A stretch of 12,805 nt of DNA, taken from positions 1 to 12,805 of the forward strand of contig JAFZTG010000176.1 in NCBI GenBank assembly GCA_017618935.1. Direction: 5' to 3'. Made by a program: the position numbers and the translations under genes. The notes under the pieces are model-generated. The model saw nothing but the letters and a program-made list of their open reading frames with translations, did no database searches and was not told the origin of the DNA. Source of the stretch: Bacteroidales bacterium (lineage in GTDB: Bacteria > Bacteroidota > Bacteroidia > Bacteroidales > UBA1715). This document shows positions 6,993-12,805 of this stretch, in pieces; position 1 is the stretch's first letter; each line of letters begins with the position of its first letter.

Positions 6993-9900
6993 ATGAAACA
7001 AAGATTACTGACGGCTTTATGTGCCGTTATTTTTGCTGGTCAGACGTGTTTTGCCATAGAACAAATCAGTAGTGACAATTATGCAACATTTGGTTTCTCC
7101 GCTGGTAACTATTCTCAGTATACAAACTATTATGCCATAACAAATTACGACGATTTGGAGGCATTCTCGTCTCTTGTGAATGCTGGCGAATATATGGCAA
7201 ATGCTGTACTTACCACCGACATAATTATAAATGAGAATTTGTTTCTTGACAATGGTGAGTTTAATGAATCACTCGATGCACAGCAATTGAATACGGTGAC
7301 GCCAATTGGTAGAAACACGCAGCTTCATGGAGATTTGTCGCTGTCGTTTAATGGAGTGTTTGATGGTGCAGGTCATACTATTCAAGGATTGTATGCGAAT
7401 GCTCCGAACAAAACTGCCAATATGTTTGGACTTTTAGGTGCTGACGCCATAGTCAAGAATATTATTTTTACCGATGTATATTTATATTGTTCATATTCGG
7501 GAATTATATACGATAGTTATGGGAAAATTGAGTCTGTAGTTTTACAAAATGGTGTTGTAAAAGGGACGGACTGTGGGGCAATTTGTGTCTATAATTATGG
7601 AAGTATTTATAGAGCGGTGAATAATGCGACTGTCATTGCAAATAACATGGCGGGAGGTATATGCTGTTCGGGTGAAGGAACAATTAAACAATGTGCCAAT
7701 TATGCTTCAATACATACAACATCGCGAAGTGGAAGCCAAACGGGTGGAATTGCGGGTCATATCTGGGATGGAACAGTACAAGACTGTTTCAATACAGGTT
7801 TTATAGAAGGTAATGTCATTGTCGGTGGTATTTTGGGACTTCAATCTGGAGAGTCAACAGTTTCTTCTTGTTATAGCATTGGCAATGTAAAAGGCTACTC
7901 CGAAGTAGGGGGAATTATAGGAGTTGTGTATCATGGAGATAATCCTGTTACGTCGAAATGCTACTATGTCAATAGTTGTCTGTGTAAAGGTATTACAGGA
8001 GAAGATGTGGAGAATTCTGCTATGCCATTGGCGTTGTCGGATTTTTATAGTGCTACGTTGCCTGATGGCTTCAGTTCGTCGGTATGGGAGCCTGGTTCGG
8101 CTGTTGAAAATGCTGAATACGAACAGCTTGGAACGATGCTTAAAAGAAAAGTCGTAGGCAAATGTTTGCATTTGAAGAATGTTCCTGTAATCAATGAAAA
8201 TGTGTACGAAACATATTATAATTTTGGAATTGATGGGAGTGAAGATTGGCAATTGTTTATTCCAATATACTCCGTACAGGATTTAAAGGCGATAGAAAGA
8301 GATATTAGAGCCAATTATGTGCTAATGAACAATATATCAGTTTTAGAGAACTTGAATTCCGACGGTACAATAGTTGATTCTCCTACAGAAACATGGACTT
8401 CGATTGGTGGTGGCAATTTTATGGGTAAATTTAGTGGAGATAATCATGTGATTTCTGGTTTATATGGAAAAGGGTTGTTCGATAAATTAGGTAGCGGTAC
8501 AATAATGAATGTGAGAACCGAAAACTGTTATTTTTATACAACGGCATCTGCTCTTGGTTCAATAGTTAATAGGGCTTCGGGTGGTATGATTTTGAATTGT
8601 CGTAATACATCGAAAGTGGAGGGGGCTTCGACTGTTGGAGGTATTTGTGGCGAAGTGTATCAAAGTAGTTATTACATAGATTTCAGACTTGAGAATTGTT
8701 GGAATTCTGGTGATGTGACGGGTTCTGTAATTGTTGGAGGTGTTGTTGGTGAATCTACAGGAGGAACGATTCGTTCTTGTTGTAATACGGGAAATGTAAA
8801 TGCTACAAGTGTTAATTGTGGAGGTGTTGGTAGCACTATGTCATCTAATACTGTTGTTGAAGCTGTATGTAATTTTGGAACAGTCAAAGCGTTGCACGAT
8901 TATGTTGGAGGTCTGTTGTTGTCTGGAAAAAAACTCTCACAATCGTATAATGCAGGTGTGCTTGTAGCAGAAGGTAATGCGGGCTCGATTATGAAATCAG
9001 GCTCTGAATCGGATGCAGTTAACTGTTATTATGATTCCGATAAAAATACTTGGAAAGGTATAGGCGATGCCGATTTTGCTGGTTCATCTATGCCACTGAC
9101 CACGATAGAATTATGCTCTGGCGTATTACCCGTAGGTTTTTCGTCAAACTATTGGACGGTGAGAGAACCACAAATAGTTGATGGTTACAAACTATATTTT
9201 TATCCGTATCTAAAAAATATAGGAGAAGAATCTGCACAAGTTGGGTTTAAAAGAAAAGTGTATTCTCTTAAATTACATGCCAATGGCGGTTCTTATGGTG
9301 ACGATATAACATTTTATGTTGAAAACGAAGGCGTTTCATTACCAAGCGAAGTTGTCCGTACAGGATATGAATTCAAAGGATGGTATAGTAACTCAAATTA
9401 CACTTCGGAGGTCATAACTTCGATTTCGGGTGGTGAAAAAGGAGATAAGGAAATGTATGCGAAGTGGATACCATGTGTTTATACTATATCTCTGCAAACG
9501 GATGGTGGAACCGTAAATAGCGGGAAAATCACTTCTTATACATATGGTTATGGAGTAATGCTTCCTACAGATGTGACTCGCACTGGCTACACATTTGGCG
9601 GCTGGTGTGTTGATAAAGATTGTTCTGGCGAACCCGTCGTATCTATCTCGTTAATAGATACTGGGAATAAAACATTTTATGCAAAATGGGATACCATAAA
9701 CTACACAATAACCTACAATGCCAATGACGGAGACTTTGCAGAAACTCCAGTCAATTCATATCGTTATGGTGATGAAGTGACGTTGCCAACCCCGACCCGC
9801 GAAGGATATACGTTTGCCGGCTGGTACAACAACTCGAACCTTGTAGGCACCAAGTTCACGGAGATCTTGGCAAGCGAGACTGGCAACAAGGAATTCTGGG

Positions 9901-12805
9901 CGAAATGGGAGGTAAACTCATACGCTGTCACGCTAGATGTGGACGGTGGCGATATCAACAGCGGAAACGTTGCCTCATATACATATAACGTATTGACGAT
10001 ACTTCCCCAGGACGTGACCAAGGTCGGTCATACGTTCGAGGGCTGGTTCGACTCGGAGAATCAAAAAGTCACTCAGATAAGCAAGGGAACCATCGGCGAT
10101 GTGACGTTCACGGCTCACTGGACTGCAAAGACCTACAGCGTGACCTTACAGACGAATAACGGAACGATCAACGCGGGCAACGTGACAAGTTACACGTTCG
10201 GAACTGCAGTAACATTGCCGACCAAAGAACAAATCACCAAGACGGGCTACGAGTTCCTCGGCTGGTACGACAACTCAAGCTACGACGGCGGAGCAATGAC
10301 CGAGATCGCCGACAATGAGATAGGAAACAAGAACTTCTGGGCGAGATGGACAGCGTCGTCTTACAAGGTGACATTGGATGCCAAGGGCGGCACAATCAAC
10401 TCCGGAGCCTTCGCCGAATACACTTACGGCGTGGTGGCAAGTCTTCCGACGAATGTGAGCAAGGAGGGCTACACGTTCACGGGCTGGTACGCCGACGAGG
10501 CTTGTGAGGGCGATGTAGTAAGCATCATATCGTCAACATCGACGGGTGACAAGACATTCTATGCCGGCTGGTCAAACACTGCATATGCGGTCACGCTTTA
10601 CACGAACGACGGCGTAATATCGGCAGGCAACGTGATGGCATACACGTTCGGAAATGCAGTAACATTGCCGACCAAGGAACAAATCAGCAAGACGGGCTAC
10701 ACGTTCAAGGGCTGGTACGACAACTCAAGCTGCACGGGCACGGCACAGACGGGAATTTCGGCGGATGCAACGGGCAATAAGTCATTCTGGGCGAAATGGA
10801 CAGTTAACACATATAACGTGACGTTCGTAAACAACGGCGGTACAATCAATTCCGGCAACGTTACAGGCTACACATTCGGCGTGGGTGCCAATTTGCCAAG
10901 CGACGTAACCAAGACAGGCCACAAATTCGCAGGGTGGTACGACAATGCCGACTTTGCAGGCGACCGCCAGACAAGAATAGACGAATATGCAACCGAAGAC
11001 CAAACGTTCTATGCCAACTGGACAGCGAACGAATACACGATCACGTACGAAGTGGTAGGCGGTTCCATAGAAGATGCAAATTACAAGACGGCATACGTAT
11101 ATGGCGGTGAAACCGCGCTTCCGGCGACAGTGTCAAAAGCAGGACATAAATTTGCAGGCTGGTTTACAAACTCGGCCTACGAAGGCAGCGCTGTGACAGG
11201 AATCTCTGCTACGGAATACGGGAACAAGACATTCTATGCAAAATGGACTGTAAACTCGTACACTGTAACATTGAACGCCAACGGCGGTACAATCAACAAC
11301 GGTAACGTGACAAATTACACTTACGGCGTGGGCGCGACCTTGCCAGCCGATGTTACCAAGACGGGCTATGCATTCAACGGCTGGTACGACAACGACGAGT
11401 TTGCAGGCGAAGCAATAACGACGGTAGCGAACAATGAAACGGGCGACAAGACGTTCTTCGCCAAGTTTACCGTAAATACATATAATGTAATCCTAGTAAC
11501 CAACGAGGGAACGATAAACGCAGGCAATGTTGAATCATACGAGTTCGGCAAAGGCGCGACTCTGCCAACGGATGTGACCAAGACGGGCTACACGTTCGAC
11601 GGCTGGTACAGCAACTCAAGCTACGTAGGAGGTTCTGTTTCGTCAATCGCGGGCAACGACATGGGCGACAAGCAGTTCTGGGCTAAGTGGACGATAAAAG
11701 AATACGAGGTTACAGCGACAGCCGAAAACGGAACTGTTGAAGGAACGGGAAGCTACGAATACAAATCACCAGCAACCCTCAAAGCGGTTCCAAACGATGG
11801 TTACGAGTTCGTCGGCTGGAATGACAACACTCTTACGGACGCAAGAATCCAGCTCGTTGTGACGAAGGACACGACACTTACGGCAAACTTTAAGGAAAAA
11901 GAGAAAGTACAGATAGCAGGCACGCTTGAAATCCCGACATTGAAGACCGAGCGCGAATCCGCCCCAATCGACCTTATCGACCTTTTCGTCACTACCGAAG
12001 GTAGCGACGTAATCTATTCTGCCACAAGTTCCGCTCCGAACGTGGTAGCTGCCACGGTGAGCGAGGGCAAGCTGTTCCTGACGGTGTATGAATACGAGGG
12101 CGAGGCTGAAATCACGGTTACGGCAACCTTGCCTAACGGCGAGAAGAACTCGGTAAAGGCGACTGCAAATGTTGTCCTGGCTTGTAACATCCAGGTTGAG
12201 GAAACAATCACGAACGTAAGCTGCTTCGGCGAATCCGACGGCGAAATCGCCCTGAAGGTGACGAACGCTGCAGAGCCATACACGACGAAATGGGAAAACG
12301 AAACCTCGGTGGAAGATACAATCCGCAACATAGTTGCCGGCAACTATTCCGTCGTAATAACCGATAACGAAAATTGTGTTTACAACAAAACCTACACCGT
12401 CACTCAGCCAGCAGAAATGACGATGAAGGCGACGGTAAAGAATCCTACCTGCGAGAATGCCGACGGCTCAATCTCGATAGTCTTGACGGGAACCGAAAAC
12501 GCGACATTTGCATGGAGCAACGAGGCGACATCGCAAAACATCGCAAGTCTTGCGAAAGGCGACTACTCAGTTGTGATAACCAATACCGTTACGGGTTGTT
12601 CTATCAGCGACAGTTACACGTTGGTGGAACCAGAAGCCCCCGTCGTTACCGTCTCTAACGTCCTCCCAACTTCTTGCAACGAACCAGCAGGAGCTATCAC
12701 CATAAGCGTTAGCGAAGATGGCTTGCTCTACAATTGGTCAAACAACAAGCACACTAAAAACTTGACGAACGTTCCTGCGGGCGATTACACATTAAACGTA
12801 ATAAA
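6993..12805 (+). CDS. Giant exported repeat protein: GLUG, InlB B and SprB repeats (3' end cut off)
   Basis: One frame runs without a stop from the ATG at 6993 past the window end, giving at least 1937 residues. I translated it by hand through every line. Residues 1-21 form a signal peptide (KQR, then a hydrophobic LLTALCAVIFAG core, cleavage after CFA); there is no lipobox. Two GLUG-rich modules follow (about 46-408 and 420-750), then eleven InlB B repeats (757-1566), a divergent repeat (1571-1633, ending TANF), a cadherin/Ig-like domain (about 1639-1729) and SprB repeats from about 1739. By family precedent such proteins are cell-surface adhesins or matrix proteins; SprB repeats point to the type IX secretion route, whose C-terminal signal would lie beyond the window. 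It is a separate transcription unit after the anmK terminator. Codon use changes sharply near 9780. No catalytic domain was recognised, and the binding partner is unknown. Confidence 0.93.
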   Translation, partial: MKQRLLTALCAVIFAGQTCFAIEQISSDNYATFGFSAGNYSQYTNYYAITNYDDLEAFSSLVNAGEYMANAVLTTDIIINENLFLDNGEFNESLDAQQLNTVTPIGRNTQLHGDLSLSFNGVFDGAGHTIQGLYANAPNKTANMFGLLGADAIVKNIIFTDVYLYCSYSGIIYDSYGKIESVVLQNGVVKGTDCGAICVYNYGSIYRAVNNATVIANNMAGGICCSGEGTIKQCANYASIHTTSRSGSQTGGIAGHIWDGTVQDCFNTGFIEGNVIVGGILGLQSGESTVSSCYSIGNVKGYSEVGGIIGVVYHGDNPVTSKCYYVNSCLCKGITGEDVENSAMPLALSDFYSATLPDGFSSSVWEPGSAVENAEYEQLGTMLKRKVVGKCLHLKNVPVINENVYETYYNFGIDGSEDWQLFIPIYSVQDLKAIERDIRANYVLMNNISVLENLNSDGTIVDSPTETWTSIGGGNFMGKFSGDNHVISGLYGKGLFDKLGSGTIMNVRTENCYFYTTASALGSIVNRASGGMILNCRNTSKVEGASTVGGICGEVYQSSYYIDFRLENCWNSGDVTGSVIVGGVVGESTGGTIRSCCNTGNVNATSVNCGGVGSTMSSNTVVEAVCNFGTVKALHDYVGGLLLSGKKLSQSYNAGVLVAEGNAGSIMKSGSESDAVNCYYDSDKNTWKGIGDADFAGSSMPLTTIELCSGVLPVGFSSNYWTVREPQIVDGYKLYFYPYLKNIGEESAQVGFKRKVYSLKLHANGGSYGDDITFYVENEGVSLPSEVVRTGYEFKGWYSNSNYTSEVITSISGGEKGDKEMYAKWIPCVYTISLQTDGGTVNSGKITSYTYGYGVMLPTDVTRTGYTFGGWCVDKDCSGEPVVSISLIDTGNKTFYAKWDTINYTITYNANDGDFAETPVNSYRYGDEVTLPTPTREGYTFAGWYNNSNLVGTKFTEILASETGNKEFWAKWEVNSYAVTLDVDGGDINSGNVASYTYNVLTILPQDVTKVGHTFEGWFDSENQKVTQISKGTIGDVTFTAHWTAKTYSVTLQTNNGTINAGNVTSYTFGTAVTLPTKEQITKTGYEFLGWYDNSSYDGGAMTEIADNEIGNKNFWARWTASSYKVTLDAKGGTINSGAFAEYTYGVVASLPTNVSKEGYTFTGWYADEACEGDVVSIISSTSTGDKTFYAGWSNTAYAVTLYTNDGVISAGNVMAYTFGNAVTLPTKEQISKTGYTFKGWYDNSSCTGTAQTGISADATGNKSFWAKWTVNTYNVTFVNNGGTINSGNVTGYTFGVGANLPSDVTKTGHKFAGWYDNADFAGDRQTRIDEYATEDQTFYANWTANEYTITYEVVGGSIEDANYKTAYVYGGETALPATVSKAGHKFAGWFTNSAYEGSAVTGISATEYGNKTFYAKWTVNSYTVTLNANGGTINNGNVTNYTYGVGATLPADVTKTGYAFNGWYDNDEFAGEAITTVANNETGDKTFFAKFTVNTYNVILVTNEGTINAGNVESYEFGKGATLPTDVTKTGYTFDGWYSNSSYVGGSVSSIAGNDMGDKQFWAKWTIKEYEVTATAENGTVEGTGSYEYKSPATLKAVPNDGYEFVGWNDNTLTDARIQLVVTKDTTLTANFKEKEKVQIAGTLEIPTLKTERESAPIDLIDLFVTTEGSDVIYSATSSAPNVVAATVSEGKLFLTVYEYEGEAEITVTATLPNGEKNSVKATANVVLACNIQVEETITNVSCFGESDGEIALKVTNAAEPYTTKWENETSVEDTIRNIVAGNYSVVITDNENCVYNKTYTVTQPAEMTMKATVKNPTCENADGSISIVLTGTENATFAWSNEATSQNIASLAKGDYSVVITNTVTGCSISDSYTLVEPEAPVVTVSNVLPTSCNEPAGAITISVSEDGLLYNWSNNKHTKNLTNVPAGDYTLNVI
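7128..9240 (+). repeat. Two related GLUG-repeat modules in the giant protein
   Basis: Module A (about 7128-8216) has a lead-in with FNGVFDGAGHTIQGLY and then five GLUG-like units of the GG(I/L)xG...(S/N)C(Y/F)..GxV type, for example GGIAGHIWDGTVQDCFNTG and GGILGLQSGESTVSSCYS. Module B (about 8250-9240) repeats this plan with FSGDNHVISGLYG and six units, for example GGVVGESTGGTIRSCCNTG. Both close with CYY, then KGI-G-(E/D)(D/A), then SAMPLALSDF or SSMPLTTIEL, then LP-GFSS-W. The matching order and tails indicate an ancient internal duplication. Most of the many Cys residues fall at the conserved GLUG Cys position. Confidence 0.85.
9261..11690 (+). repeat. Eleven tandem InlB B-type (Listeria-Bacteroides) repeats
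   Basis: Each unit of 67-72 residues reads roughly Y-x-V-T-L-x-x-x-G-G-x-I-N-x-G-N-V-x-x-Y-T-(Y/F)-G, then LPT-VTKTGYTF-GWYDN, and ends F(Y/W)AKW. This is the beta-grasp repeat family named for InlB and known from many Bacteroidota surface proteins. The units start at 9261, 9480, 9702, 9921, 10134, 10362, 10584, 10812, 11034, 11259 and 11481. Units 3 and 9 form a subtype starting YTITY. Units 5 and 7 share a two-residue-longer LPTKEQI-KTGY form. Unit 10 ends AKF instead of AKW. A twelfth, diverged copy (11703-11891) has lost the central motif but keeps YEFVGW. Units 1 and 2 use AT-ending codons unlike units 4-11. Confidence 0.93.
11907..12179 (+). other. Cadherin/Ig-like linker domain in the giant protein
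   Basis: Residues about 1639-1729 show a beta-sandwich pattern seen in many bacterial surface proteins: APIDLIDLF, then VIYSATSSAPNVVAATVSEGKLFLTV, then AEITVTATLPNGEKNSVKATANVVL. This resembles cadherin-like or Ig-like stalk domains. It separates the InlB block from the SprB block. The family call is from pattern only. Confidence 0.5.
12207..12805 (+). repeat. SprB-type repeats, two complete and one partial
   Basis: Units at about 12207-12416, 12423-12635 and 12636-12805 (cut) follow the SprB repeat plan: V-x-C-x-(G/N)x-DG-I, a middle W with EN/SN, then (A/K)G-(N/D)Y-(S/T)-VVITD, and an N-C or G-C close. Examples are NVSCFGESDGEIAL, AGNYSVVITDNENC and KGDYSVVITN. SprB repeats are typical of large type IX-secreted adhesins of Bacteroidota, including the gliding adhesin SprB. 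More copies probably follow outside the window. Confidence 0.85.

Noticed and set aside
6993..7055. Lipoprotein signal for the giant protein because of Cys10 and Cys19.
   Set aside because: Neither Cys is preceded by a lipobox (L-[AS]-[GA]-C); the CFA end fits ordinary signal peptidase I cleavage.
9261..11690. The regular array of about 210 bases as a possible CRISPR or non-coding satellite.
   Set aside because: The period is a multiple of three on average, the frame is unbroken and the conservation is at protein level, so it is a coding repeat array.
9764..12343. Several minus-strand open frames and one alternate plus frame (12374-12658) within the repeat region.
   Set aside because: They overlap the giant frame, repeat with its period and show no protein features of their own.

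Overview
The window looks like chromosome from an anaerobic or microaerophilic member of the Bacteroidota, probably Bacteroidales. Several signs agree. Sites matching the Bacteroidota -7 box TAnnTTTG precede four genes, and Shine-Dalgarno sequences are absent. A rubredoxin lies next to a flavodiiron protein. The second Walker A motif of ClpB reads GTTGVGKT. The right end encodes a giant exported protein combining GLUG, Listeria-Bacteroides (InlB B) and SprB repeats. No RNA gene, insertion sequence, CRISPR array or integrase was seen. No gene-free stretch exceeds about 95 bases.

Left part (1-2833). A 5'-truncated clpB disaggregase runs rightward and converges on a small rubredoxin gene; the two share one hairpin terminator that can work in both directions. 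Middle (2821-4488). Rubredoxin and a flavodiiron protein (FprA family) are divergently transcribed from back-to-back promoters. This makes a compact oxygen- or NO-scavenging pair, with rubredoxin as the likely electron donor. A YbgC-like hotdog thioesterase follows the flavodiiron gene by 10 bases and is probably cotranscribed. Next (4492-6901). A polytopic membrane protein of unknown function, with some GT-C/Wzy-like features, is on the minus strand. It converges tail to tail with the thioesterase, only 3 bases apart, and diverges from anmK (anhydro-N-acetylmuramic acid kinase, cell-wall recycling). anmK ends in its own hairpin terminator.

Right part (6993-12805). One uninterrupted reading frame of at least 1937 codons runs off the window end. 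Its order is: signal peptide; two related GLUG-rich modules (residues about 46-408 and 420-750); eleven tandem InlB B-type repeats of about 70 residues (757-1566); one divergent repeat (1571-1633); a cadherin/Ig-like domain (about 1639-1729); then at least two and a half SprB repeats. The missing C-terminus probably carries a type IX secretion signal. The most striking point is internal. The first 2.7 kb of this gene uses AT-ending codons such as aat, ggt and tat. From about position 9780, inside the third InlB repeat, it switches to aac, ggc, tac and acg. This suggests a mosaic gene.
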